The notes below the pieces were generated by a model. The model searched no databases. It was not told where the DNA came from and was given only the letters and a program-made list of their open reading frames with translations. This document shows positions 33,851-48,400 of a stretch of 64,000 nt of DNA, piece by piece. Each line of letters opens with the position of its first letter. The first letter of the stretch is position 1. Origin of the DNA: Diphasiastrum complanatum (taxonomy: Eukaryota; Streptophyta; Lycopodiopsida; Lycopodiales; Lycopodiaceae); NCBI GenBank assembly GCA_029204225.1, contig CM055100.1:34836645-34900644 (forward strand), given 5' to 3'. Made by a program: the position numbers and the translations under genes.

Positions 33851-34241
33851 CCGAGGAGATCCCTTGCATCTATTGTGACAATCAAGCTTCTCAACAAATT
33901 GCTACCAATCCGATCTTCCGTGGTAGAACAAAGCTCCATTCATGAGAGTAATACTTACTCTATACAACTTTTGTCCTTTTTTAACTTCTGATTCATGTAA
34001 CTTGACCACCAGTATAAGTTTGCTCATACTAACACTTGTAATATTATAGAATCTCACTATAAATTTCAATAAATGATTCAAATCCACAAATAAGTTGTGG
34101 TAGAATCATATGACAAATTGCTAGACTTTGAATTATAAATCTCATTGATGTGAAAAGGGATTCCAATGAAGTTTTGCATACCCCTATTCAATACATCTCT
34201 CTTCAATCTAATTTGAAAAGGACAAGGAATGGCAAATTTTC

Positions 34242-35158
34242 TTACATGATAATTTTAAATATATTGGCATATGCCTCCCTGCTAATACCTAAGAAATCAC
34301 ATGCTCCCCGAATTAATGTTCGATCGATAATCTTATCGACCTCGCTCATCAAAACCTCACTGACCTTGGACTTGATTCGAGAATATCGATTATTGTCCAA
34401 TAAAAACTTTGTGGACTTGGTTGTCAATATCGAACTCAACAATTTTTCGATCACGTCATTGTCCTTCAGATGCTCATTTGCAACCAATACTGATTTTTCT
34501 TCTTCAACTAACACATCATTTTTTTTCACTTGTTTCTTTTTAATTTCTTATCTAGTATGCGAGTTTCTTAACTAATCATTTGATATACGTAATATTTGGA
34601 CAACTTCTTGGAAGTGATCATTAATTGCATTTAATTTTAACATAATATTATGTAAACATGCATTATCTTCTTTTGTTTGTAATAATGCGGTCTCTTTTTC
34701 TCTATAGTCAACAAAGCAAACCATTTAACATACATTCTAAACTTTGTATTTTCTGAACCAAATTTGCAACCCATAAGTCCTCAACCTTTCACAATAATCC
34801 AGTAAACCGTTTTGTCCTTCACACAAACTTTACTAGTCGTGTGATGGATTGAAATTGTGGATATTGCATCGAGCTCGGATCCAAAGGATACAAACTTCCG
34901 TCAACCCACAGATTGTAGTTCTTTCTTTGGTTGATTCTGTGAGCGATCATATCAAGTAAAAAAACTGTGGATCCTTTCACTACTCTTCTTTTGGCTATCG
35001 AAGCATTCTCGACAAGGAGAACAATGATGTGTAAATGAAACTGAAACATCTCCGCAAATATCAGTTGACAGACACCCAAAAAAAATGGACACTCTTCTTC
35101 TTCCATGGCGTACTTGAGATTCTATGTTTATTCTCTCGCTAGTTAAAACGAGGGACAC
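34242..35158 (-). pseudogene. unrecognised decayed coding region
   Basis: Two stretches look protein-coding on the minus strand. At 35106-34819 a frame begins MEEEECPFFLGVCQLIFAEM and includes an INQRKNYNLWVDGSLYPLDP segment. At 34529-34242 a Lys/Glu-rich helical segment leads to LMSEVDKIIDRTLIRGACDF and LGISREAYANIFK. The DNA between carries several stops but coiled-coil-like composition. The second stretch looks like a folded domain rather than chance coding. I do not recognise the family. Confidence 0.35.
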
Positions 35159-35269
35159 AATCTCATTTTCAAATTTGAAAAAGTTAGTTAATGAGCGTCA
35201 TAGGTTCTTTAAGTTGCAGTTGCATGCGTCATAATAATCTCAAGTTAACTACACATTATTGATAAGGTT

Positions 35270-36270
35270 AAGCTAAACTGGACCTGGAAGTCCATCGGAT
35301 TTCCAAAATCCGACGATTTTTTGTCCTACGTGGCATTTCTTAGACGGCCCTTTTGATGTTTGTAACTCCTCTAATGACAGCTCCAAAGTATCCCTTTGTA
35401 AGCACAGACCAGGATTAGAGCCTGGTTGTCCTTTGCCACAAAAATGGTCTTGCCAACTCAACTATGGTGGGGGAGTTATTTTAACATTATGTCCATCTCC
35501 TTGCTTGATGTAACACTGAGGACTTAGAAATTCTAATAACTAAAACTGTGAACCATCACAAAGTCAAATGGTAATAACATAACAGAATTCCAAATATGAA
35601 AAAACATGCATACGATTGCACCACAAGCATGCAATCACTTTATGACTTCCGTTAGCACCTCCATCTATTGCTGTTACTTCAAAGAGAAGTATTTGTTTTG
35701 GTCTATCTTCCTATGCCATTCGCCTGGGATTAAGCTTAAGATATCATGGTTGCTGTATAGTCTTGACTACTGTTCCTTAGGGTCTAGAGAATCTAAAAGG
35801 ATTTAATCTTTGCCACCTGCTTCCTATTGCTTGCCCAGTTAGATGTCGATGTTCATTATGTTATTTAGAAGCACAATAGTTCATGATTCAGTACTTAGTG
35901 TCAGTAAAAACGATTTCATTGGCGAACTTTATTACCTCTATAATTCCTCTTACAATGCAATGCTCAATTACTGTCCCTACCCAAAACTAGCCCAAGGCCG
36001 TGATAAATCTTTTGCTACATTTATTCGTTCGATTTCTGAAGTTGAATAGTTTGGCGAATATCTTGCTAAGCACACATTGCCACCTTGTTGCTGCTAGGAG
36101 AACCAAGAAAAAGCTTCCAACTTGTTTTTTGAATAGTTGTTGCCTACTGGAAACTAGCATAGAGAATATCTAACGTAGACTGATATAGTGCAATAGTGCT
36201 CAATATCAATGCAGGTGCCACAGGGAGAGGGAGAAAAACAGTAAGTCATAATTTGATGCTATTTACTTGG
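35270..36270. other. no gene seen
   Basis: Intergenic DNA downstream of the cysteinyl-tRNA synthetase gene. A small inverted repeat (catcggatttcc/aaatccgacga) is at 35292-35319. Nothing else is recognised. Confidence 0.4.
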
Positions 36271-36284
36271 CACATCTAACCTGA

Positions 36285-36290
36285 TTTATT
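36285..36290 (-). terminator. possible poly(A) signal of the cysteinyl-tRNA synthetase gene
   Basis: AATAAA on the minus strand 176 bases after the stop codon (36466). Plant polyadenylation signals are loose, so this is only a candidate. Confidence 0.3.
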
Positions 36291-36465
36291 TTGATCTTGT
36301 GAGAAATGCGACATGGAAGAAGAATAACATGACATTTTGACGAAGACTTTGTGTGCAAAAGCTTTTGACAACTCTTCCCATTTGCCAAAAATGGGTACAT
36401 AATGTTCATGATTTTTCCTAAAAATCTGGCAAAGCAAATTCAAACCCATCAGACTCATCCTTAGA

Positions 36466-39400
36466 TTAGGTGATATGTCCGTCATCTGTGACCAAAGAAG
36501 GACGCCACATAGTTCCATCACCTCCGTCCATTAGGGCAACACCTACAGAAGCCAAGTGAGCTCGAATTTGATCTGACAAAACATAATCCTTAGCGGCTCT
36601 TGCAGCTGCTCTGTGTTGGATTTGTAAGAGCAAATCTTCTTCAGACAAGCCTGCTCTCTTCAATGTCTTTCTCTTTATATCTAATAGGACCTGTATAACA
36701 TCTGGCATAGTTCATATCACTTGAATTTGAGAGACTTGGACCCAACCATCATCACTCATCAAGCATCAGATGCAATTTTAGAATCATGCAGTAAATTCCA
36801 TTCATAGAAGAAACATAAAACTCAGATAGCTGTTACGAGATTTTGATAACTGATTGAATCAAGTATGAGCCACTTTCACAGAAACAAATCTCATATGCTT
36901 CTTCAGCCAAATGAGTTCCAAGAGTTTCTACAGTAAAATGGTCTCATATAAGATTTCATTCCGTCAGCAGAATCCTTGCTGACTCATCTCACAAAAAATT
37001 CTACCAAAACCAACATATTTGATCAAAGAAACAGACCTGAGAGTAGCTTGAGACTGACAAACCGAGCACCTCAAGAATGTTTGTGATTTCTTCTTGCAAA
37101 AGACATAAAGAGTTATATTTCAATACATCCTTCTGACCCTGCATAGACAAAAAAACAGCCACTGACAGTGGATTCCAGAGCACCTTATTACCACGTATAT
37201 TTTTGCACTAATGCCCTAACCTTTTATACAGCTGCTTGCAAAATCACAGTAGGAGCTGATAATATCACAAACAAAGCAACGATCTTTCGAGGTATCAGAT
37301 AAACTCGTTTTGAAAAGAATAATAGTCAATTTCAAGCCTGAAACAGTGGATAAATTAACTAGTTGATCATCCAGTGACTTGACAAACTGACAAAATATGA
37401 GGCAGCAAGTAATAAGCAGCCATATTAGCTAACTGTCACACCGTGAACTCTATGGCAAAAATAATTCACAGCCCTCGAGTAAATCCAAAAATAGCTAACT
37501 GTTGCACTGTGAACTCTACCATAAAAATTACTCACCACCCTCAAGAAAACCCTGAAGTACTCTTCTTCAGAAAATCCATAAATGTCCTAAATACAAACAA
37601 CAGCCTTCACCACAAAAATTCTACCTTTCGAGTGTGCAGAAGATCATTCATAAATTTAAGGGGCTCTGACAAAGCAGCCACCACAACCGGGGTGTGCAAA
37701 TCATCCCCCATTGATGACGTGAAAGTAGTGCGCAAATCTTTAACACAGTCAAGCACATTTCTAGCTGCAAGCTCTTTACTATATGCTTCTTTGACCAAAC
37801 TGTGACTGCAATCTTCCAATGTCTGTACAGGCCAACAATCAATAAGAAAAGCACCAAGACTAAAAAAATCCAAAGCAAGCATGAAATAAACATGCATACA
37901 ATAAGTTTCCTCATTTCATGCAGAGGTACCAGGACACGTTAACTATGAGCAACTGCATTCGCCATTTAAATTATTTGGCAACTTTCTAGCATACTTGATA
38001 CAGGTAGTATACTCGATCTGTTGCACTGTCTAACTGGCGCTTTGAATAGTTCACAGGGGACCGGTAATGTGTCCCAAGTAAGAACCATCTAACTGCCATA
38101 GGATGGTATTGATCCACTACCTATTTACAATTGACAGACCAGATATCAGAAAGCCATCTAGCTCAATCCAAAAGAGTGCTATGTTCCATAGAACAATCAA
38201 ATGTTTCAAGAACAAACTTGGTTCTGCAGCAAAATACTTCAAAAGTAACCAACTTAAAATATGTAATTGATGAGCTTAATGCAGGCAAGTTTCAAAACAA
38301 ACACTAAAACTTTTGTACCTCTCGTATCGTAAAAAAGTTACCCAAAGATTTGGACATTTTTTCTTCATCTACTGTGACAAACCCATTGTGCATCCAATAT
38401 GACACGTTGCTATGCTTACAAGCTGCAAAACTCTGTGCTATCTCGTTCTCATGATGTGGAAATATTAAATCCATTCCTCCACCATGGATGTCAAATGAAT
38501 GTCCCAGTAGTGCAGCACTCATTGCACTGCACTCAATATGCCAACCTGGTCGTCCTGCACCCCAGGGGCTGTCCCAAGATGGTTCACCTGGTTTTGCACT
38601 CTGACATAAATAAACACAGTCATTCAATACAGCTGCTTTTCAAAGTCCCATATGCCTACATAACTCCCTTCTTGCTCAGTAATTTCAAATGAAGTAATCA
38701 ATATCTGAGAGAACACTCTTCACAAATTGATCAATCATAACTTTCCTGAAAATGTGGTACAAGTCCGCGAGTATTGCTTCCTAATTAGCTATGTATGACA
38801 CAATGGACCATTTCATTACATCAATAAGATATTAAAGTTTCACTGAAAGAATGTTCCAGACGCTGGTGACTTGTATGCTCACTTGTAAAGCCATCTCCCG
38901 GAAATGTATGACAATTTGGCGTCACAAAAAAATCCATTTTAGGTAACATCACGGCTCTTTATTTTACATTCTTGACCAATCAAAATTACTTTTGAAAGGC
39001 AGGGCCAATAGAACCAATTTGCTTATCAAACCAGGAAACAATTGCCACAAGAACTTCAGAGGTAGGTGGTCATCAAAGTAGCATGAATGCAATTTCCGTG
39101 ACAAGTTACATCGAATCAAATAGTAAAAACAAGAATAGCATCTCACCATGTCTAGACGCTGACCTTCCAAAGAGCAAAATCTGCAGGGTTTTGCTTCCTC
39201 TCATCCACGACAACTCGCTCACCAGCACGGTTTTCATCCAATTTACGCCCAGATAACCTCCCATAATCCAGGTATCTGTCAACTGAAAAATAAACATCTC
39301 CGCCTTCTACTGTATAGCCATACCCATTCTCCAAGATCTGTGCACAAAAGCAGAAGAGAGATGACTTGAAATTGCATAACATTTCTAGAGCAAAACAGAC

Positions 39401-42400
39401 TGCAGTGTGCTATACCATTCTTCAATGGCATAATATATCCAAGTAAGACATTAAGCACCAATACTTGATAAAGCGGAAGCTGTAAGAAAGAAACAGATAA
39501 CTGCAACCATATAGATGAATAACTGAAGAATAATGAAAGAAAATGCATCTCCAACATTACCATTATGACAATAGGGAAGTTTCTAAGGTAAATTGAATAT
39601 CACGAAAAATATCTGAAGCAAGCAACTATTGACAAATCCTTAGCCATTGATAATGAAGCTCAAATGCACATTATTTGTCCTAGGCCCTAGACTCTGCAAG
39701 TTAGCACCGAAGGCCTAATAATGACCATTTGCATTATGTGTCCCTAACATTTGCCAACCAATGCATGATGGGAAGGCCACAAAGTATATGATCCAAAATC
39801 ACAAATGTAAACGTTGTTGACATGTGTGACCTTGTTCATGCAGTTTAGTGCTGTTACGTCCATGTCTTGTACCGAGGATTCGGAACAATCCTCTATTTTT
39901 ATTTGCAATAAGCTTAGACATATGATGAGATTCTGCCCAGAACGAAAGAAACCCACGGCTCAAGTTATTGAGATGCTAGGTAATCAAAATAAGAAACTGG
40001 AAATTGACTGTGAGTATAAATGTTCCTTTAGTACTACTTTTTTGCCTACTGATTTATTTTGTTTGAAAGGCACGATGAAAGATCAAGTAGGTATTATAGT
40101 GGACAATCAACTCTTGATTTTAATGATTCTCATCCTGTGTATAAACTCATCTTGGAAACTAAAGCCAGTAATCATAGATATAAAGTATATCTAGCTTCAG
40201 GAGCAAAGTTGAAAACTTGGAAAGTCAAAGTATCCAAATTCCCATTAATAATTCAGGACAATAGAGAATGATTGATTCTCATGTTTTTTAGCACAAACTG
40301 ATATAATTCTAGGCCTTATTTGCCCGTTCCGGAACTTGACCAAAAAACTTTTTTTCAAAAAATACGTTATTTAACAAAGGAATTGAGATACGGAACGGAA
40401 TAGTGAATCTAGGATCAGCATGAGCTTAAGAACGTGGCTCAAATAGCGATTCTAGGATCAACGGGAGCTGCATTAAATTTTGCCAGATATTTTGGCTATA
40501 AGCAGCTCTGTATAATAATCAGCAGTCAGACAAGATATGCATTATCGTCAGACAAGGAGTGGACATCCAGATAGAGGGTGAAGAGGGTGAGTTTTCAGAT
40601 ATAGCAATAAATTTCATGCATAACTGAGATACAGAATGCAATGAAGAAAAAAGGGCCAGTCATCTGAATATGTGCACAGCGCAATGACAAACTACTAGCA
40701 CAGCAATATAAAGCCATACTTAGAAAAAATACACGCAAATGAGTATGACGGAGATGGAGGACGTGACAGTAACCGATAACTAGTAACTTCTGCAATTTTG
40801 TTTCTGCTTGAACTGTATGTTTTCCCACCATTTCTGATATCTAGCATCCTGCAATGTATTATCAAGCGTCGCTCAATGTATTATCAAGTAGTAGGAAGAT
40901 CGTGGCCAGCAGGTGGCACTTCAATACGTGTCTTTTTTATTTTGGAAAAAACGTTCAGACCCAGCACGTTCCGGAATGTACTATACGGAACATTCAGTAC
41001 GTTCCGGCCCAAAAGGGTCGGAATGGGTTTCTAAATTCTAGGCTATAAATGGGTAGTTAAAAAATCTCCAAATATAGACTTTGAGAAGCATGTGCTCTCG
41101 TTTAAGGAGTGCGATAAAGTAGTGGGCTCAATAACCATAATGCCATCTTTTAAAAATTATGAGAATATAAGCAAAAAAAAATATTTCCTCTCAGCAAATC
41201 GCGTATGGCATAAACACAAGATATGCTAAATAAAATTCAAAATAATGGTTTGTGCCAAACATGAATACACTTCATCAGCAGAACCTTCAGAAGTGCTCTT
41301 ACAGTCCCTATACAACACACCCTTGCATTAACAGAGACAAGTGAATTGATCAAAGAGGCACTTTTCGGGCTATGACTGCAACAAGATGTAAAAGAGTATC
41401 TCCTGAACAAGGCAAAATGGATTTAGATTTCCGTTCATCCATTAGAGATACCCCATGGTGCAAGGAAGTGGATCCCTATGAAATTTGTTGTTGGACAATG
41501 GCAAGCCCAAGCAGGACGACTTTGTCCTAGTAATTGTAATCAATTAATCAAGATGGCCATTTTTGTTGTACCTTTAAAAAAATTCACAACTCTGCAAAAA
41601 GCAGTTGTTTGTCCGAAATGTGATGTGAACTTCCCAAGCCCATCCTCTCATCATATAGGCCGAGTTTACAAGTCAGCTTTGGACAGCTATGTTCGTGACA
41701 TGAGCTATATAGCAAAAGTGAAATACATTGCTTGTTGTATTGCAGGAGGAGAAAATACATCAAATCATGGACCTGAGGGGGTTTAGAATGGAGACTTGAG
41801 CACATTGAGAAATCACATTCTCTAAAACTATATGGTAGCCTGCAAAAGGACAATAGTGTCAACTGCCAGATGAAGAGTCAACAGAGATTATGGAAGATGA
41901 ATCAGTTTTTGTCATTGAGGATCAATAAGTTCCTGAAGGGAGACAATGTTACAAATACTTGTCAAACTTGGCCCCAAATGGACCAAAGGGCTCACCTGCA
42001 TAACATACAGTGTGGGCTGATAACTTGACTAGGCATGCAGCCCACTGTAGGTTAGGTGCGTCGCAAGTCGTATCACAATGAAAGCATCTAGCAAGTGGTC
42101 AAAGATGCAGGTCTAGGATAACAGTCCTGGAACTAGCCATCATGTGGGGGATATTTGAACTGTGAACAGGGCTAATCATCATGCGACTGAGGTGATCAAG
42201 TGATCCCTCAAAAACAGTGGTCATTACTTGTCGTTACATTATCACCCAGATCAAGGACACATGGATCCAGTTGGGCATCTGATCAACGAACTGACATTAG
42301 TAAAAGAGTGTCTCTCAAAGGAACATTAACAATATCTTAGTTGCGGATTCATAACTGATTCAGCATTTACTGCTCATTTTTTGTGTGCATGATTCTCTAG

Positions 42401-45400
42401 CAACTATGTTTATGACTATAGGAAGACATGCGAAAGTTATTGCATCGGAACTTGACAATACAAAAATCTCTTACTCTACTATTCTCATCTCATACGGTAC
42501 AGACAAGTTGCACTGATCAACTATCGAAAACATTTGATTCTTGCAAGCAGTTTCTCCCTGCCAGCACAACACTCGCAAGGTTTCCAGATTCTAGACCGAA
42601 CTGGAAAGTCAGAATCAGCCTCTCTGCCTTTTGAACGATCCCTAACATTGTTGCAAGAAGCATTGAGGTGGTTGGACAAGGATCAAGCTATAAATGTGTG
42701 AGGCAAGGACAAATGTTCCAAAACTGTCAATCTGGGATACAGACAAACCCTAGAAACTACTGAAAGAATCTTGAAAGACTTATCCACCTGTGCAATCATT
42801 TCAACAATTTGCTTCATATATTCAGTAACCCTTGGTTCAGCAGATGGTGGAAGGCATTGTAGCATGTCCATATCAACAAGAAACTCTTCACAAAAATGCC
42901 TGCTTAATTGGAAGGGATCCTCACCACGCTCTCTAGCTCTGTTGATTATCTGCAGTCAGCCCACAACAGTTGAGATTAAAACATCTAGATCTGAAGACTA
43001 GACCACATTTGCTCAGAAAATCACATCATTTATTAGCAACATACAGATTCAATTGGTGTCCAGCCTTGATAAGGATGAGGCTCCTGTAGTCTCTTCTAGA
43101 AAGAAACTTGATGAAAAATTTTGGGAAAGTCTATTGATTTGATAGAAGGAAGATTTTATTCAAAAGAATTGTAGAATTTTCCAAAAAAATATGAAGGCAG
43201 AGCTCATGCAAAAATTCAATTGCATTCATTGTAACAGAAGCTTAAAATAATGAAGAGCTTGCAAACACAAAATTTTGGTAACAAATAAAAGATGGAGGAT
43301 AAAGGAGGCGTAATAAGCAAGTGTCAAAATAAAATAGCAAACAGAAAGTGATTATGATGCAACATTTATCAAAAGAATTCGTATAAGCATAAGAACCACT
43401 TTGAACCTACAAGATTAGTTCCCTACCCCAGGTAGAAAACACTATGCTTCAGTACTAAGTTAAACATTAAAATCTGGCTGTGCTGACAATCTAACCTTAT
43501 CATCAACATCAGTGAAGTTGCGCACATAGGTCACTTCAAATCCTAGGAACTTCAGATACCTGATATAGAACCACTGAAAGCTGTTAGCATCATCAAAATC
43601 AACCAAAATGTGCTAATGATCACTAGTACCAGTCCTTGCTCTACTTTCCCCTTGTTTTCTGAGCAAAACACTTTCAACTCTAAACAATAGCAATTATAAC
43701 TTCTCATCATGTTTGGGCAATAAATGAAAGATCAAGGGATCGATGTTATTTTAGAAAATTATAGGATTTTGCCTAGAACATTTCACAAAAGATTGCAAAA
43801 GAGAAAAAAATCGTGGAGAAAGTTTCAAACTCTGATAAAAAATACAGTTAATATTCCAAGATACCTTTTAGTATGTATGCATAGAGAGAGAGAGAGAGAG
43901 AAGAAAGAAGAAACCTTTATTAATGTCTTTTCCATGCCAAAAGGCATATAAGACTAGTGAAGTACATGTCAAGTATGTGGTAACCATGGGAGCGTATAAA
44001 ACGTCTCCAAAACTGTAATAAAGAAAACATCTAGTACAAACTAAAATAAACACGTATGCAAGAGTGTGTGCATAATAATCCTATGTATCCATGTCAAGAT
44101 GTCAAGACTGTGCTGATGTTGCTGCTACTACTGTGCTGATGCTATAAAAGGATGTAATCCGAGCCACAACATGAGAAAGCACAGGAGCCTGCCGGCATCG
44201 TCTGTGAGCATGAGCGTGTGTAGTAGTACGACTCTGCGTAGGATGTCTGGTGATCCTGGCAGGAACGTGATGGTGGGAAGTACACTGTCTCTGATCTCTA
44301 TGGGCATGTAAGCAGCTATCATCCTCGTCGTCGTCCTAATCCCTATGTATCTGGGATCCCACAAACTCCATTGTTGTGGGCTTTTTGGTCTCGAGATTTC
44401 TCTTCCGAAATGGTGGCTGAGATAACCGAGAAGATGGGAGTGCTTGGTTTGGTGCCTTTTTTCAAAACTGATGCCCAAGAAAGGGCCTCTTCTTGCTGCT
44501 TTTCAATCTTGGTCTTTAGTTCCTGTATCATATTGGTGGTGAACGTCGAAGCCGCAGCCTACTTGATCCCGATAGATTGTTCGAGTGATGCAACTTTGGA
44601 CTGCAGCATGTTCTTCTTATTGATCAAAGAAGTAACTGTTCCTTTCAACTGTGAGAATTCTTGCCTCAAAAACTGGAAATCTGCCTTGATTTGATCGATC
44701 TGCCAAGAGGAAAACAGTTCGTAGGTTGTGATGTCGTGAGGGAAGAGGAGCTAGCAATGATCGGAGTGGAAAGAATGGGATCGGAAAACAGAAGAGGGGC
44801 AGAATCAGGAGAAGGGATGGGAGCAGAATGAGCGGAAATCGAAATCGACGGACATGAGCGGGCAGGACCTGCTGCCACGCAAGCAGACAGCTCTGCCTGC
44901 GTGGCAGCGGGGGGTGGGAGGTGACAGCAAGGGTAGGGCAGCGGGATGGCCTGCGGACAGGGATGGCGCGAGGAGGGGCCATGGCGAGTGAGGGATGGAG
45001 CGTGGATGGATATGGAGATGGAGCGCTAGCAGGCAGCCATTGCTGGAGAGAGAGAGAGAGAGAGAGACCATTTGCAAGGCCAGTTCCAGCTTCCAGCAAG
45101 AACAGGGCGCGGGGTGCTAGTGATCTTAATTCCCAGTCAGAGAAACACAAGCACCCAGAAGTGATAGAGGTTCAGTTGAATTATTGGAACAAATACTTCA
45201 ATTTTCAAGTCATCCTGAAAAATAATTGCAACATGGGACGGATTTCAAGAAATTTTCAAATCTTTGTACTCTTTGTGGATGACTAATATGAATACCATTG
45301 TAAACAACTTCTTTTCTTTTGAAGATGCAAATCAAAAGTTAATGATTCAATGGTTGGTATACGAAAATTGCAACTTGAAAATTCAAATTACTTATGCTTT

Positions 45401-48400
45401 GCAATGTGTTTGAATAAAAATTTATGTCCCTACATGTGTTTTTCTCCACCCCCAACACAGTTTGAAAAAACCAAAAAAAAAAGCATTTCGATCCGAAACG
45501 TTGCTGAATCCCGGAACCGGTCTAGAACCAATGTTCCGAAACGCTCCCAGAACGCAGCGGTTCAGAATGTCGTGCATCTATGCTTCTAACTAGATTCATT
45601 CATACAATCCTTAGAAGATTCAAACAGTTCCAAAATATCTCGTCGATTTTGATTCTAAAACAGGTCCTTCATCTATACATATAACGGATTTCTCCCGGAA
45701 TCAATACAACGGATGTTTTTCTTTGTAACCTTTCTATCACCCTATTTCTCCCCGCTTTTTACTGGAAACTACACGAGTTTCCAATAGGTGACATATCGCT
45801 CTAGATATGGCCTAAGAGAAGTCTTAAAGAAAATCTTTGAAAATTAAAAAAATCAATAATGTGTTGCATCAATGTAATACAGTACGGTTAATGCCTCAAC
45901 ACATTGACTTAAATGGCTAATCCAAAGATATTCTTTGTTGGTCACAGAATTTGTTACCTCTTAGAAAACCGACCTATATAGATCAGAAAAGGATCATTGA
46001 GAAGCCAAAGGAAAAATATCATATATCAGAAAACAATTTAGTTAACCTTCCATGTGACGTCGTCCAAGGTGTTCAGATAGTTACTATCACTTTCCAAGGA
46101 ATCAAATGAAATCGGGTTAATCATTTCTATATTACGAATTCACAAACATAAAGCTTTCAGAGTTTTCGATTTTATGTTTTGAGGTATCCAAAAGGAGTCA
46201 TGACCAATACCTCAAATTCCAACAAAATATCTTTTTGTGACCAATAGTACTTGGCATCATTCAAGATATGTGGTTTTACGATGATCAACCCAATCCAATC
46301 AATTTCAGATCTTCCCTTTGGAATTCCTTGTGTCCCATAACACAAGTTCTTCCTCTAAGAAGACCATCCACTTCCTGATCTTATCATCCAAAAATCAATT
46401 GATCTATTTGGAACATATTTGCATCGAACCGGGAACCGGTTTGACCTATTTTTGCCCCAAATCCCAAAAAAAAAAACGGTTCAAACCATTTGCCGATTCC
46501 AACCCAGCTAGCCAGTTCGAACCGGGACGAATCGGCCGATTCGAATTGCCTTGCAACACTGATTTGGAGGGTATTTGTCCATTAGAGAAGTTCTCAAAAT
46601 CTCTTGATCTAAATAATTGGTACTATGACAAGTTCTCAGGAATTCCTCTAAATTCCAGCTTCATAGCACAAATTTCAGCTCATATTTTCTCTTTTCTTAA
46701 TCTTTTCGATCACTGACGAGATTTTAGGTCTTGCCCCAACATTCCTTGGACAAATTTCGAAATTGGAAAGAATGAGTGAGAATTTTATCCAATTAAAAAC
46801 AGATTTGATTATAGTGATTATATTAAAAGTTCTCTACTAACGGGTTGATTTTTATTATTCATGCAATCTTTACTATCATAAAATTGCAAATAATTGTCGC
46901 GAACGGATTTGTTTCGCAAACAAATTGTTTTCGTTTTGGTTTTCTTATGCGGAAGCCTTCAGGATCCTAGGCACGTGACTACAGATCACAGAACATAAAT
47001 CATTCTAGCAATCAAGACAACGAAAATCAAGGAGATGGACAAGAGAGCAACTGTATGTGAAGTACAAGACACCACGCCCGTTGAGCTGCCAGCTGGCAGC
47101 GCAAAAGATTTTCCTTCGTTTTCTTTTCGTAGCCCTTTGCGACAAGCCTTGCTTTGTAACGTCCAACAGTGCCATCTGATTTCATTTTTCTTTTGTATAC
47201 CCACTTGCAATCGACGATCTTTTTATTTTCTGGCAGTGGCTCTAGTGTCCATGCCTCGTTTCGCCTCATTGATTCGATCTCCTCTGACATTGCCTACTTC
47301 CAGAATTCTCCCTCTGGACTCTGGATAGCTTTTAGATATGTAGTTGGCTCTTCAGTGAAGTTGCAGTACTCGAATTCTGTGTCTTCGCTCCACTGAAGAT
47401 TGTCAACGTATCGATCTGGAGGTCTTCTTTGTCTTGTTGACCTTCTGGGTCCGTTTTGTCGCTGCTCGAATGTTTCTTGTTCGTGGGGTTGATCTTCTGC
47501 TTCTTGCTGCTCTGAAGTCTGGGGCTCAACATTCTGATTTGATGCTTGTCCTTGATCTCCCTCTTGAATTGGCAGCAGTGTGAAGATCTCATGGCCTTTT
47601 TCATCATTCAGCCCAGGGAATGTGGACTCATCGAACTTCACATCTCTACTCGAAACAACCTTCTTCGTGGTTGGATTGTAGAGTCTGTACACTTGTGATC
47701 CGTTCGAGTACCCGACCATGATTGTTTGCTCTAATTATCATCGAGCTTGCTTCTTTTTTGTTTTGGAATGTGCGCACGTATGATAGATCAGGCTTTCTAC
47801 ATGTCCACATTTTGTACGGTGTCTTGTTTTCCACGGCTGTCGTTGCAGATCTGTTCTGCAGGTGTACTGCTGCAGCTATTGCCTTAGCCCAGAATTGACT
47901 TGGCAATCGAGCCTGTGCCATCATGCATCTGGCTCCTTCGAATAGCGTCCTGTTTCTTCTTTCTGCGACACCATTATATTCGGGTGTGTACGTAGGAGTA
48001 AATTGATGCTCTATTCCCTGTTCTTGGAAAAATTTAGAAAATTTTGTGCTCTTGTACTCACCTCCATTATCAGATCTGATGATATGAATCTTCTTTGAGG
48101 TGTGTCTCTCTGCAAATGCCACAAACTTCTTGAAAGAGTCAAACACTTCAGATTTTTTCTTTAGGTAGTAGATCATTGTCATCCAGCTGTAATCATCAAT
48201 GAACGTTAGGAAATACCTCGATCCTAAGATCTAAGTGGATGAGCTCAAGAACTTCTTTGGCTCTTCTTCCCTCATGTGTGAATGGATTCCGATGATCTGA
48301 CAAGCTTCGCAGAACTCAGTATCGAGTCTAGATATCTTCAGACCTGTGACTATGTCTTTCTTGCACGTGTCATACAGGCTCCTCATGTTCAGATGATAAA

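Noticed and set aside
44617-45150. 177-codon Pro/Leu/Ser-rich frame in GC-rich intron DNA
   Set aside because: Composition-driven; the opposite strand is also open, there is no family resemblance, and it ends in a (GA)n tract.
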